Origin: Tolypeutes matacus
Taxonomy: Eukaryota; Chordata; Mammalia; Cingulata; Chlamyphoridae
Assembly: GCA_026826555.1 (NCBI GenBank)
Contig: JAKSZT010053764.1
Coordinates: 18,175,533-18,239,532, forward strand
Direction of reading: 5' to 3'
Length of the DNA stretch: 64,000 nucleotides
Shown here: piece by piece, positions 1-11,012 of the stretch
How the letters are laid out: each line of letters starts with the position of its first letter
Numbering within the stretch: the first letter of the stretch is position 1
Made by a program: the position numbers and the translations under genes
The notes under the pieces: model-generated
Databases searched by the model: none
What the model saw: only the letters and a program-made list of their open reading frames with translations
What the model was told of the DNA's origin: nothing

Positions 1-137
1 AACACTTTCTGTTATATTCCCAACCTAAATATTAAAATTAGATTTTACCGTTCTACTCTGTAAGGACGAAGCTGCCACAATCTGGCTCATCAAAGGCAAG
101 CCCTTTCTTTATTTTTTCATTCTCGTTTTTCATTTTA

Positions 138-199
138 TTTCTTCTTCTTCTCCTCCTTCTCCTTCTTCCTCTTCTTCCTCTTCTTCTTTCCTCTTTCTC

Positions 200-230
<31 letters not shown>

Positions 231-244
231 TCTTCTTCTTCTTT
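138..244. repeat. Polypyrimidine (TTC/TCC)n tract
   Basis: About 105 bases made almost only of C and T on this strand, with one A near position 225. It consists of interrupted CTT and CCT triplets, including a run of about nine CCT units near 199-225. Long mirror-like pyrimidine tracts can form triplex (H-DNA) structures and are often length-polymorphic. Confidence 0.9.
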
Positions 245-339
245 ATCCCAACAAACTGTGTATTTTCAACAACAGGGTTGTTTCATGATCCCAAGAACCT
301 TGCTTCTTAAAGTATAGTCTTCAAACATTCAACATTTAA

Positions 340-475
340 AAGTATAGCCTAGGAGATTGTTAGAAATGCAAAATCTCAGGCTCTACCCCAGACTGACTAC
401 ATCAGAATCTGCCTTTTAAAAAGTTTCTAAGGTGAATCATATGGATATAAAGTTGAGAAGCACTGCCCTAGAAAG
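340..475 (+). repeat. MER5-type hAT-Charlie relic
   Basis: The stretch has the remembered MER5A order: a 'cttgttagaaatgcaaa'-like segment, 'ctctaccccagactgactacatcagaatctg' type wording split by changes, and a 3' end resembling 'gttgagaagcactg'. Edges are approximate and the 5' terminal repeat is not clear. It is an ancient, inactive DNA-transposon relic with no coding content. Confidence 0.6.
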
Positions 476-1671
476 AAACTTCTACAACTAAATCTCAGCT
501 GAATATTTATGCCAGGTTTCTCACTTCTACTCAGGTGTGTGAGATGGCCCTCGGCTTTTGGCCCTCTCCTTCTGAGTCATGGGAGAAGCAATCTTTCATT
601 TATACCTTTTGAAGATAGGCCCTTGATGCAAATAGACTTGAACTCTTGGACTTACTGTGGAAGTCACTTTGACTGTATCCACAGCTTTGGACATTACTGA
701 CCTTTCCACCAGTGCCTTTCATCTCTGCTGTCTTAGGGCTGTGTGTGGAGATGTAAACTAGCGTATAATTCATCAGTCAATCCCCAGCACTGCACAGTAT
801 AGCAAAGCATTAGTCATCACTAATGGGATTAATTGGTCCTGATTGATGAAATCATAAAAGCATAAACTTCCAAGGGTCGTAAACACTAAGCTTAATTGAA
901 ATCAAATGTATATTTTTTAAAAAATCCGTCCGGCATCATAGACTCCTTTTTGTTTGGGTTTTGTTGACATTAGCGATGATATAGAAACCTGATCAGGAAA
1001 GGTTTACTGTTATTATTGCTTTGACTATGAACTTATGCTTCTGAGCACTCTAAGTAGCTGATTAGGGGAGGGAGTAATATTCCACTTGATTATTGATTAT
1101 ATATATGGAATAAATCCTTTTTAAGGGTGTCTAATGAGCCTTTCATTTCCAGAACCTTACATAAAAGCCTCTAATAGAAAGGGAAAGTAATATTTCAAAG
1201 GTCATCTCAATGCCACTTAATGTCAACAATCCATAATCAAGCCAATATGTAGAGAGGATGATTACAGTCCAGTTGTGATTCTTTAAATGTGAAATAATCT
1301 CCTAAATTAGCAAAGTGGTGCAAGCTAACATTCCTTTGGTTTGAAGCAATTTATACTTTTAATTAAAGTTTGTTATTTGAAAACAGCTTCAGAGTTAAAG
1401 AGATTTTTTATCTTAGTAAGGCTTCATGCAATATATGAGATTTAAAGTTCTGTCACAGTTTCATGCCTTGTTCTTATAATTTCTGTAAAGCCACTACATG
1501 TGCAAAGGGTAAGTGACTAGTCCCCTTTAGTGCTTTCTCAGTGGGGGGATGTATTGGGCATTGGAAATTCGTGATACTTTCTTGGCCAGGAGGCCACTAT
1601 GGGAACTTGTGGACATACCTATTTCAGAACCAGATATCTGCCTAACATAAGATTAAAAAGTTGTGAGATTA

Positions 1672-1939
1672 CCAATATAGGCCATTATATATCTTGTCAT
1701 AACTTACAAAATTGTGTGGGAGAGAGTTTACACTGTAATGTAAACTATAATCCACACTTAGTGGCAATGCTCCAATATGTGTTCATCAATTGTAACAAAT
1801 ACACCACACTCATGAAGGACGTTGTTAATGTGGGAAAGTGTGGGAGGGGCAGGGAGTGGGACTTATGGGAATCCCCTACATTTTTTATGTAACATTTATG
1901 TAATCTCAGTATCTTTTTAAAAATTAAATTAAATTTTTA
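1672..1939 (+). mobile_element. 5'-truncated L1 3' end with target-site duplication
   Basis: A 268-bp insertion flanked by a perfect 17-bp direct repeat, AAAAAGTTGTGAGATTA, at 1655-1671 and 1940-1956. The body resembles the extreme 3' end of the L1 copy at 52.3-57.2 kb: both have 'aatgtaaacta', then 'tcatcaa(c/t)tgtaaca' and 'accacact', and both end in an A-rich tail. This is the footprint of target-primed reverse transcription from a heavily 5'-truncated L1. An intact duplication suggests a moderately young insertion. A 97-codon open frame across it (1599-1892) is incidental. Confidence 0.85.
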
Positions 1940-2254
1940 AAAAAGTTGTGAGATTAAAGAACCTCTCATACCTGTGAAAGAGAATGGCACTATGGGGTTT
2001 TGTCCCTTTGCTGATTCACAAATAGCTGTGAATTGGAATTGTATTTTCCAATTCCTTGAATTGGAATTGTATTTTCTTCACTGCAACACTGCCGTTAGTC
2101 CCTGTGACTCTTGTCATGAGTGAATTGGGTATATTTTGAAAGACATTTTACTTCTATAAGAAAATTTTTGTAAGAAATGTACAAACATACAATGATTACA
2201 ACGAGAATGGCATTCCCTAACTCACTAGCTGTCACATCAGAACTTCCTGAAGGG

Positions 2255-2390
2255 CTCGTGAACCTCAGAATCATCAGGGTTCTAATTCGGTAGATCTGGG
2301 GAAGAGCAGATAATTTGTATTTCTGACAAGGTCCTAGGGGCTGCTGCTGCTGGTTTGGGAATCAGAAGTTGAAAACCATTGCTCAGAGTT
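2255..2390 (+). repeat. hAT-Charlie (MER5-like) relic
   Basis: The segment ends in 'gaaaaccattgctcag' preceded by a 'tctgacaaggtcctagg' type motif and a 'gctgctgctgctggtttggg' stretch, which recalls the 3' half of MER5-group elements. The assignment is from remembered consensus only and the boundaries are approximate. Confidence 0.45.
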
Positions 2391-3022
2391 TATCTGTAAA
2401 AAACCTGCCAGCCATACACATTGATCCTGCTTCCATGGTCATCAGAGTAACATTGGACTTTTATTCTTCTAGTTCCTCTCAGTGACTAACACATTGTGCC
2501 ATGCTCTTAGGGCTCACACAGTATTTGTTAGATAAAATGACTTACATAGGTGAATATACTTTTATGCTTCACCCTTGGATACTGAGAGGTTGTTGGTTTG
2601 CTTGTTGGTGTTCTCCTGCCTTCCCATGTACAGCCTGTTTCTAAACCACAGACAACCCCAGGCTTGGTGATCCAGTTGTGTGTCACCAGGCCCTTGGGTT
2701 CATAGTTCCACAGCCAGTCCAGGAAGGAGAGGACCCAAGACTCAGACATTGGTTAGTTTTTGTGTGAGGGTTGGTTGGTGGAAGTGACACAGGGAGCCAC
2801 ATGACAATTTGGTCCTTAGATCCCAGGATGCACCTTACACTTTAGGAACTTTGATGAGAAAATACCTGGCCAAACCCAAGAAATCTCTCCTCCTGATAGT
2901 CCTTGCTTCCCTAAGCTGAGATGTTCATTTACAAAATGAGACACACTCGTTAAAGATTTGGAAAACCTGAAAAAACTATAAGAAGGAAAAAAGTTATTTA
3001 TTCGTCCCAAAGAATTCAGCTT

Positions 3023-3436
3023 GTTTTTTTAAAAGATTTTATTTATTTATTCCCCCCCGCCGCCCCCCCATTGTTTTGCGCTCACTGTCTGCGCTCTGTG
3101 TGTTCTTCTTTGTCTGCTTGTCTTCTCTTTAGGTGGCAACGGGAACCAATCCTGGGACCCTCCAGAATGGAAAGAGGTCTCAATCTCTTGCGCCACCTCA
3201 GCTATCTGGTCTGCTGCATCTCTTATTGTCTCTGTTGTGTATCTCTTTTTGTTGCATCATCTTACTGAGCCAGCTGTCTGTGCGGGCCAGCACTTCATGT
3301 GGGCTAGCACTCCTGCACGAGCCAGCACTCCTGCGTGGGCCAGCTTGCTTTTCACCAGGAGGCCGCGGGAATCAAACCCTGGACCTCTTATATGGTAGAC
3401 AGGAGCCCAATCTCTTGAACCACATCCGCTTCCCCA
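3023..3436 (-). mobile_element. Chimeric DAS-type SINE
   Basis: Read on the minus strand it starts with GGGAAGCGGATGTGGTTC, a tRNA-Ala-like head, continues into a domain of unknown origin with repeated 'gggccagc'/'cgagccagc' type blocks, and ends in an A/T-rich tail (T-rich at 3023-3050 on the + strand). Imperfect flanking repeats, AGAATTCAGCTTG at 3011-3023 and AGAATCCAGTTTT at 3438-3450, look like an aged target-site duplication. This fits the armadillo chimeric class, a tRNA domain fused to an unrelated domain of about 180 nt. Its B-box region remains recognisable (ggtttgattccc on the minus strand). Open frames across it are incidental. Confidence 0.85.
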
Positions 3437-5903
3437 GAGAATCCAGTTTTGATCTCTTTCGTAACAATTTTTTGTAGGCCTACCTAAATGTTAGTTTATT
3501 TTTAATGTATTTGTATTTCATTGAACATATGAATCCAGGAAATTCTTGTGTGGAATTAGCAGGTTATTCCCATAATGAATGATAAGGGTTCATTATAAAA
3601 TTGTGTTTTCAAGTTTCATCCAGATGCCACAGGAGAAGTGAACAGCACTTCCTTCCTAGTTTTCCAGGATGATTAGTGTGGCAAATTCAATCAGGTGTAG
3701 TGCCCTCCACACTCTTGGGATGAGTTGGGTGTTAGACACCCCACAGAGCCATTTGCCAGCTCTTTAGTGCCTGATCTCTATTGTCTTCGTTTCAGGGTTT
3801 CTTCAAGTGAATTTCTTCAACAAGAATGAGTGGGTGGTATATATTCTGAGCCATTGCACAATATGAAATCACTTTTCTCCTGCTTTTATTCATATTCCTC
3901 AGAGGGGTCAAGACCCTTCACTCTTAATCTTTTCCCCTGAAAATATTATAATATTGCTCTATTGTCTTTTGGCATTCTGTTGGTGATGGTTAAGAGGAAA
4001 CATCTGATATCAGCTGGGTTTCCTTTATTTTATAGATTTTCTGTTGTCATTTTCATTCTGGGTGCGCTCATAAGTTTATCTATAAAAATGGTCAGGATAT
4101 TCCTAGATGTGATTGGCTTTTCACGGATTTGCTTGGAATGCAGCAAGCTCCTTTTGTCTTTGAGTATTGTTTCTGTAATAATAATAATAATAGCAATTAG
4201 CTGCCTTTTAACTGGACATTTTGCTGGACATTTATCTGAAAGGCCTTAGAAATGCTAGTTTACACCCAGTTTATTTCTGAACAAATGGTCAGTTTGAATG
4301 AGTCTAGACATGTCAGGGAGCTTAGAATCCCTCTGTAGTAGATCCAGTGGTGTCTTCACTTTGGTACTCACAGAAACCTCATCTATCATAATGTGGTTCT
4401 AATGCCCATGCTGGTGTCAAAACAATGTAGCCTTCTTTCTGACCAAGGTCTGGGGTGGCTATGGAAGGGAGTGGTACTGCAGCCTGCCCAGGTCTGGGTA
4501 GACACATCTGGAGCGGGCCCCAGAATGGAATCCACCCTACAAAAAAGCCTTGCTAGGAACTAGGCTACAGGCTTGGCATGTCCAAAACCACAAGCTCATT
4601 TCAAACCTAAGTGTGGTCCACCAGGTGATTCCAAGTTAAATAAACTGAGCTCCAGGAGTTTGCTCTGAGTCATCATTCAGAGAGAACATTAAAAATAGAG
4701 GTTTGGTTGGCAGGGGCCTCTTAGCTATGAATTGGGGTTAACTTTGAGCCCTTTTTTCTTCAAATTTGTGACCCATTTGAAAACCTGAGGAAATGAACTG
4801 CTTAACTCTTCTCTCTCTCTCTAGCCCTCTACCAAAAGCGACACAGCATTATGTGCCTTTCACTCTGTTGAAAAAGTAGTTGGCTTCGTCAGCAATCATC
4901 TTCTGTTCAGGCTAAATTTATTTTATGTGAAATAGAAATCGGGAAAACACCAAAATTATTTTAAGCAAAATATCAAAATTGAAATAAACCAACATATGTC
5001 TGTGAAACATGTATAACTCTCAATCAAAAATAAGTGCAACTTTCATAAATTTCTTAAAATACTCTAGCATGCAAAATCTGGACAACTTAAATAGATGGAG
5101 TTATGGCATGTTTGATTATTCTTCCTACTTAGTTCATTCTTTATTAAATGATGAAAATTAGAATAACCAATACCTGGTCAGCTCTGGATCTGTCGTTTAT
5201 GAACAAAGTTCTTCTCCACCTATTTTAATAAATAAGAGAACCAAGGAGTTTTATGAAATTTCTTTCAGTGAAGTCAAGTTATACCCACTAATTCTGAATG
5301 GAATCCATCTTGAAATTACCTTCTTCCCCTGCTTTCTGTGCTGCCCACATGCACACCTACACTCCTTTCTAAGAAATGAGCTTTCTTAATTGCTTTAAAC
5401 ATATGCTTTGTTCTGATAGTATTTTCTGTATTTCTAACTTTCCCTTCCAGTGAGAACTCAATTGGGATGAAAATTGTCTAAGTAACATTAATATATTGGG
5501 GCTTAGCACCAAAGAGAGAGTTAAAAGATAAATCCTATTCTCACTTTTATGTTTCATTTATACACTTTCTCTAACACATTTTCTTTATTAAATTGTCATT
5601 TCAGGGATAAGAATCACTTGGACTCTAAAGTAGTAATTGATATTTTACTCACAAGACATTAAGTAAATATCACCATCAGTAAATATTATGGAGAAACCGC
5701 TGAAGCATCTACTGAAATCATCAAACTTTCATTTTCAATTCTTTTATTCATGAATTTGGTAACAGAATTTCTAAAAAACAAAAAAAATCCACTTTATACA
5801 TTAGGGTTGGCATCACCTTTTATGTTAACAAGGTCACTGTTTTTTGGAGTTGAAAACCCTCTAAAAATATAGTTAAGGAAGTTTATGATCATATAGATCC
5901 AAA

Positions 5904-6098
5904 CAGAGGTTCTTAACCTTTTTTTGTTCCACAGACCCCTTTGCCAGTCAGGTGAAAACCAGGGACCCCTTACTAAGTCCACTACACTGTGTATTATTTA
6001 ATAAATATATCACACCTGCACCAACACGTCCCCACAAGAATAATGTTTTTTTTTTGAATTTCAATTCAAGCTCACAGACACCTTGTTAAGAACTCCTG
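5904..6098 (+). mobile_element. hAT-like MITE, copy 1
   Basis: It begins CAGAGGTTCTTAACC and ends with the inverse-type TTAAGAACTCCTG. It aligns along its length with 38384-38591, roughly 90% by eye, sharing 'accaacacgtccccacaaga' and 'gtattatttaataaat'. Compared with the second copy it lacks about 15 bases just inside the right terminus. No clear 8-bp target duplication remains here. It is too short to encode a transposase and would have been mobilised in trans. Confidence 0.75.
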
Positions 6099-6555
6099 AA
6101 ACATGCCTTTTGGCTATTGAATCTTCAATTTACCTTTTTTTCTCTTGTTAGTTTATTAGTTGCCAAAAAGTTTCTTCCTTCCTGGTTCCTTCAATTTAGA
6201 CCACTTTGGAAATGGAAAAGTGCATTAATTTTTAAATAAATCTTTAAGACACGCATTACTGTATTTTTATTAACGGAGCCAGATGGCTCACAGCAAATTT
6301 TCTCTGACATAAGTAATCACAGAAATCAGTTTGGAACCCAAATCTGGTACAGAAAGTGGCATGTATATTCAGTGGAGAAATGCAGTTCACATAAACATAT
6401 GGATATTTTTAGATGCAATATTTGTTATTGTTTAGATTTCATTTTATTTTATTGTTTTAGGCTAAGTACAAACTAAGGACATTTTTTTTTCCTTTCCCCA
6501 TTACTCAAGCATTCAAGATCCTTTTCAACAACCAAACATTTTTTTCTTTTTGCAG

Positions 6556-6717
6556 TTTGAAGGTTGCAAGAAGGCTTTTTCAAGGCTCGAGAATCTCAAG
6601 ATTCACCTGCGGAGCCACACGGGCGAGAAGCCGTATTTGTGCCAGCACCCAGGCTGTCAGAAGGCGTTCAGTAACTCCAGCGACCGCGCCAAACACCAGC
6701 GGACGCATCTGGACACT
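6556..6717 (+). CDS. GLIS3: GLIS3 coding exon A: zinc fingers 3 (part) and 4
   Basis: This internal exon is 162 bp, 54 codons, phase 0 at both ends, with acceptor ttttgcag and donor gtaaga. It encodes part of the five-finger C2H2 DNA-binding domain of the GLI/GLIS family. Residue 4 is the second cysteine of finger 3, with His17 and His21; its first cysteine must be in the previous exon. Finger 4 has Cys29, Cys34, His47 and His51, joined by the linker HTGEKPY. The block [13 protein letters not shown] and the following [16 protein letters not shown] are shared by GLIS1 and GLIS3; exons B and C decide for GLIS3. GLIS3 is a nuclear transcription factor that binds G-rich GLIS sites and is needed for pancreatic beta-cell, thyroid and kidney development. 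Residue 5 is Lys where I recall Glu in human GLIS3. Open translation past the donor is intronic read-through. Confidence 0.97.
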
Positions 6718-7817
6718 GTAAGAATGGCAGGAGTTTTCCATCTTCCAGCCCAAAACCACGGTGTGAGGAAATGGCCATTTGATGGTGGGGTGACAAAGGC
6801 ATTTGCTTTCTGGTCTGCAGATTATGGGGACAATGCCAAGGGCAGCAGTGGAGCCTAGTAGGGTTAGTAGGGGCCCTGGCTAGCTGTTTCCCCATTTTTT
6901 TATAATCGCAGGTCATCCTAAATATTGCGACCACCTGGGACAGAGGTAATAGTTGGTCACCTCTGTGTCTATAGCAAAAGCAGATTAGGGAAGTATAACC
7001 ACCAGAGATTGGGTACTAATGTAAGTATTCAATATCAAAACATACTAAAATACATAATATATACTGTTGCTAGAAAAAGGAAGCATTTTTTTTTCCTTAC
7101 GTTGGTTCTTTTCTTTTTGTCATAAGAACTTTACAGCTGACATGGTTTTCAAGAGTGAATTTGGCCTTTTGCTTTAGCAACTACCTGGTATTTTCATGTT
7201 CAAGCACTCTGAAAAGAATCAGTAAATGATTCCCTAGGGTTCAATTTCATAATGCTTCGTATGTGTTAACAGCCACATATTCTTTGACATAAACCCTATG
7301 AAAACCACTGCTTTACATTATTACTCTCTTGACTCTCTTAATGCTGCATCATTTTGCTCTTTTGTAAATGCCTTTTCTATGCCTCTTTTATTTTCTCAAT
7401 TATACTGATGGTATTCTCTCGCAGTTCTCAGGTTTTGATGCTATTTTCCTTACATAAGGCCAGGTAGACAATATGTAATTTCACTTCACTTAACAAATCC
7501 ACCAGGATAAATGTATTACATACACCATGGATCTCTTATTCCACATTTTTACACATAATGTATTCATGACAGTACTTTTTCAGTGTTAACATTCTGATGT
7601 CTATTATTAAACTACACCCGAGTTTGAATTTTGAAAAGATACTGTTATTTCTACACACCTTCTCATACATATTTAAGATTCTTCTGATGTAATAGTTGAC
7701 ATATTTATTAAATTTTATATTAGTCTCTATTAGTAATATTGATAGAAGTCATTTTAGCTATATGTCACATAACCTTTCTAAATACAATTATCTCATAACA
7801 TACATAAATGTGATGGT

Positions 7818-7848
7818 TTACTGATATTTGCCTAGTAAATATCAGTAA
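7818..7848. repeat. Perfect 12-bp inverted repeat, 7-nt loop
   Basis: TTACTGATATTT at 7818-7829 is followed by a 7-base spacer and its exact reverse complement AAATATCAGTAA at 7837-7848. As RNA it would make a 12-bp A/U-rich hairpin inside the GLIS3 intron. No function is implied by the sequence alone. Confidence 0.85.
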
Positions 7849-8468
7849 TATAATTAAAGCAATATATGTCTAGGATGGACAATTTCTGTTCCAACTGAAT
7901 TGAGTTTAGTGATTTTTATGATCAACAGAATACTAAATGAATAAACTTGGTGAATAAACAGGATTTTGAAAAGGGAAGAAAATAAAATTATGCTACAATG
8001 CCCTGTTTTGTTATGTCTAGAATGATACGGTCTTGGTAGAATCCAATACATTTTCCAATTTGTCATTAAACTTTCTCATGGAAAAATGAATATTCAGGAG
8101 ACAAGGTCATCTTGATAAATTACTTCTACTCTAGCTAGTTATCTGTAGTTTAAAAGAACTATTGTGAATCTAAATGTTATGGTTCTATAACACCCTTCTT
8201 TGCTTGGAGCTAATTTTAGCTAATCAACCTAAGAGCATTTTGGAATTTTTAAAAATTTTCTCTTTAAAACTTGAGGAAAGCTACCCAATAATTTCAATAT
8301 TTAACTCAATTCAATAGCTTTCAAACTCAGCTCTTTTATTTTTTTTTAAAAAGTTATTTCTCTATTAAATCTTTCAAAACCATCATTTCTCTTTTAAGAT
8401 ACAAACTACCTCCTGTTTAATTTTTTACTGCATTTAACAAACTGGTAAGCTTTTTTAAAATCATATAG

Positions 8469-8649
8469 AGGGGAGCAGATGTAGCCCAAGTGGTTGAGTG
8501 CCTACTTCCCATGTACAAGGTCCCTGGTTTGGTCCCGGTACCTCCTAAAAACAAAACCAGCTCTTGTTGGGGAGCATTGTAGCTCAGTGGTTGAGTGCCT
8601 GCTTCCCACATATGAGGTTCTGGGTTTAATCCCCAATACCTCCTAAAAA
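8469..8649 (+). mobile_element. Dimeric DAS-type SINE
   Basis: Two tRNA-Ala-like monomers lie head to tail. The first starts GGGGAGCAGATGTAGCCC and ends in 'ctcctaaaaacaaaacc'; the second starts near 8570 with GGGGAGCATTGTAGCTCAG and ends in 'ctcctaaaaaaaa'. Each has an A-box-like head (TGTAGC-GTGGTTGAG) and a B-box-like segment (ggttt-gtccc / gggtttaatcccc). A 12-bp direct repeat AAAATCATATAG flanks the pair at 8457-8468 and 8650-8661, so both monomers inserted as one unit. This matches the dimer class reported for armadillo. Confidence 0.92.
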
Positions 8650-9846
8650 AAAATCATATAGTAATTAAACACTTGTTTTGTAAGCAAATTATAGTTATTG
8701 AAGAATCTACAATTTAAATTTAGGTCTGTGTTCCTTTTCAGTAAACACTCTTTTTGATGATGCTACCAGGATTTTGGATAAAGCATCTTTCTTCAACTAA
8801 ATGGAAAAGTTTTATTTTCTCATAGGAGAATGGTTTTGCCATAAAGATTGCTGAATTCAGAATCTATACTCTGGAAAGTTTTTACTAATTCATTTCTCTA
8901 TTATCATCTTAAAAGGGGAAATAATGTTACGGTATAGATAGAAAATAATGAAAAATATAGTTTGATAAAGCATAGCATGCTATTTAAAGCTTGGGTAATC
9001 AGAGATAATATGACCAGTACACCAATGCCACTTAGGCCAGCCCCTCACACTGCTGTTTTGGCATGCTGGTCCTAGGTGACTGGCAACTCGAGGGGAGAGT
9101 GAGCCCAGGCAGGAAGAATGGTTGAGTATTCAAGCTTTCTCCAAGAACATCTTAAAATCAAAATCGAATATGAATAACATTTCCCATTTCTTGTTTTTCC
9201 AACCTAAATAATAATAGTAAAGACAATAACAGTAATAACAATGGCACTGGTTATGTAACACTTTAATATTCACAAAGCCCTTTTACATGCAAGCCATGAG
9301 CACACAAGGTTGCAGTGGGACGGCCAGTAGAGCTGCTGGCAAGGTGCTCTCCTAAAGGCAGACCAGGGTGGGGAAGGCTAGTACAGGAAAGCCAGTAAAC
9401 ACAGAAAGGCCTCCCAGGTTAAAGAAAATCTTTGCTTATCTAAAGGAAACTCATTGACAAGTGACTTTAGCCCAGAATTGGCCCACCATTTTGTAAAAAC
9501 TGTTAGGTATTGACAGCCTGGTTCATCTGTGGTTCATTGTTAGGTCCCTAATATGTCACATAGTACTCCATACATCATGGAAACATAAGAGCAGTTTGGT
9601 GATTCAATGAGTCAGTCAATGAACAAACACATCAGATAATTGGTTTAAAATTCAAATTGGGTATGTCAAATTAAATTTTATGTTCATGACGATTCTGCCA
9701 GTTCTTGGAATCAAAAATGGCAAAAGAGAGAGGGAATAAATTGTAAATATGGCTTTCAACAGGCCAAATAATATAATCTATGTGCATTTTGGCCCACAAT
9801 GCACATGAAAACAGAAACAAAATATGAACAGTGAAAAAAGAAATCT

Positions 9847-9850
<4 letters not shown>

Positions 9851-9877
<27 letters not shown>
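9851..9877. repeat. T27 homopolymer
   Basis: An uninterrupted run of 27 T. It could be the tail of a minus-strand retroposon, but the sequence to its right (gtcaataggataag) does not match a repeat I recognise. Confidence 0.9.
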
Positions 9878-10471
9878 GTCAATAGGATAAGAGGTTTCTA
9901 GAGCAAAAAGACCTATATTAGAGAAAGGCTTTCAGGTTTCTTCCTTATATTTCACATCATGTAGATATAGTTCCAATATCTTACCAGATGAGATACTAAT
10001 GGGTAAGTGACTATTAACACATCTTACAAACACAGTTAATCCTGTGTTGTTGTTGTTGTTTTTCATTCATTGGAATAAGCAGAGTCTCAAACACTTGCTA
10101 TGAATTTTTTCGTTACAGTAGGTGCTGAGGTTTGAATGGATGTGTGGTGCTCTCATTCATTCATTCCTATTATGAGCCAACCACCAGAGGCACAAAAATA
10201 AACAAGACTCTAAACCCAGCCCTAGGCTTCACACCTCGGATCTCTCAGAGACATAGGGGAATAGGAATAGCCAAGACTTGTGTTGTCATCTCACCTCAGC
10301 CAAGGGCTTATCCACATAACCGAAGCTTAACACCAGGACTCCTCTGCATCTAATAGTATTACTATTTCTCTAGCTGTTGTTTTCATGTCTGTTGTTTGAA
10401 ACTTACTGTCTCTTACTCACTTTATACTAATTTTCCCTTCTTAATTCTCTTTTTCTTTCTTTCTGAATCAG

Positions 10472-10595
10472 GTTTCTTCTGAAACACTCCCAGTCTTTTC
10501 TGGACTTTTCTACAGCTTCTTTACCTGAACCCTTAAAGAATATGTGTTCACTAGTTTCTGACAGTACCACAGATTGTTCTCAGGGGAACATGACT
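10472..10595 (+). other. Possible cryptic or poison exon in GLIS3 intron
   Basis: A 124-bp segment bounded by a strong pyrimidine tract with acceptor (tttctgaatcag, AG at 10470-10471) and a consensus donor (gtaagt at 10596). It lies 306 bp before exon B. Since exon A ends in phase 0, inclusion would be read from base one, giving 18 codons and then an in-frame TGA (near 10526). It would also shift the frame because 124 is not a multiple of three. That is how a poison exon behaves. Such site pairs also occur by chance in introns, and there is no homology support. Confidence 0.25.
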
Positions 10596-10901
10596 GTAAG
10601 TATAACTGGAGATGCTTTGCTAATAATTTTCATATTAAAAAATGCCACAAGAGGTTCATGGTCAGAGTACACTCTAAAGCAGTGTCTTAAAAATCATGTA
10701 AGATAAGCCATCTCTTTGTTTCTCTCCTCTTGGCCGTGATGCAGTTCCTGGCCTTTCTAGTTAAAATGCATGAGTACTACCCAGCACTTTACATCAGTCA
10801 GTCAGTCACAGCTCATGCTCAGAAGACAATACTTGGAGCAAACTTCCCTAGTTACCTTTAAGATTTAACCACAGCTCTTTCTTTCTTTCTTTCTTATTTA
10901 G

Positions 10902-11012
10902 AAACCCTATGCTTGTCAAATTCCAGGATGCACCAAACGCTACACAGACCCAAGTTCCCTAAGAAAGCATGTGAAGGCACATTCTTCCAAAGATCAACAA
11001 GCAAGGAAAAAG
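10902..11012 (+). CDS. GLIS3: GLIS3 coding exon B: zinc finger 5 and basic tail
   Basis: An internal exon of 111 bp, 37 codons, phase 0 at both ends, between acceptor tttag and donor gtaatt. It encodes finger 5, with Cys5, Cys10, His23 and His27, in the GLI-family context [21 protein letters not shown] short polar, basic stretch ending QQARKK follows, the position where GLIS proteins carry basic residues after the fingers. The combination PGCTKRY and [10 protein letters not shown] fits GLIS3 better than GLIS1, for which I recall PGCSKRY and a KEQQVRKK tail. The Asp in SSKD is a conservative change from the Glu I recall in human. Reading continues in frame from exon A and into exon C. Confidence 0.97.

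Larger units (their letters stand above)
1..6555 (+). other. GLIS3: GLIS3 intron upstream of exon A (3' part)
   Basis: No GLIS3 exon is recognisable here; the preceding exon, which should end in the first cysteine of zinc finger 3, lies outside the window. The stretch ends with a T-rich tract and a consensus acceptor (ttgcag) directly before exon A. It contains a pyrimidine tract, two old hAT-type relics, an L1 tail fragment, a chimeric SINE and one MITE copy, each listed separately. The remaining unique sequence, notably 480-1650, 3450-5900 and 6100-6550, shows no coding pattern I can support. Short open frames in it start and stop without splice signals or homology I recognise. Confidence 0.85.
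6718..10901 (+). other. GLIS3: GLIS3 intron A-B (4184 bp)
   Basis: The intron starts gtaaga and ends with a CTTT-repeat pyrimidine tract plus tttag. It is phase 0. It contains a dimeric DAS-type SINE (8469-8649), a 27-T run (9851-9877), a perfect 12-bp inverted repeat (7818-7848), a small old repeat-like stretch starting with repeated 'attc' near 10150, and a possible cryptic exon at 10472-10595. The rest is AT-rich and I see no other coding or RNA gene in it. Confidence 0.9.

Noticed and set aside
6718..6858. Open frame continuing from GLIS3 exon A for about 47 more codons
   Set aside because: The consensus donor gtaaga at 6718 ends the exon, exon B continues the known protein exactly, and the read-through part shows no family similarity.
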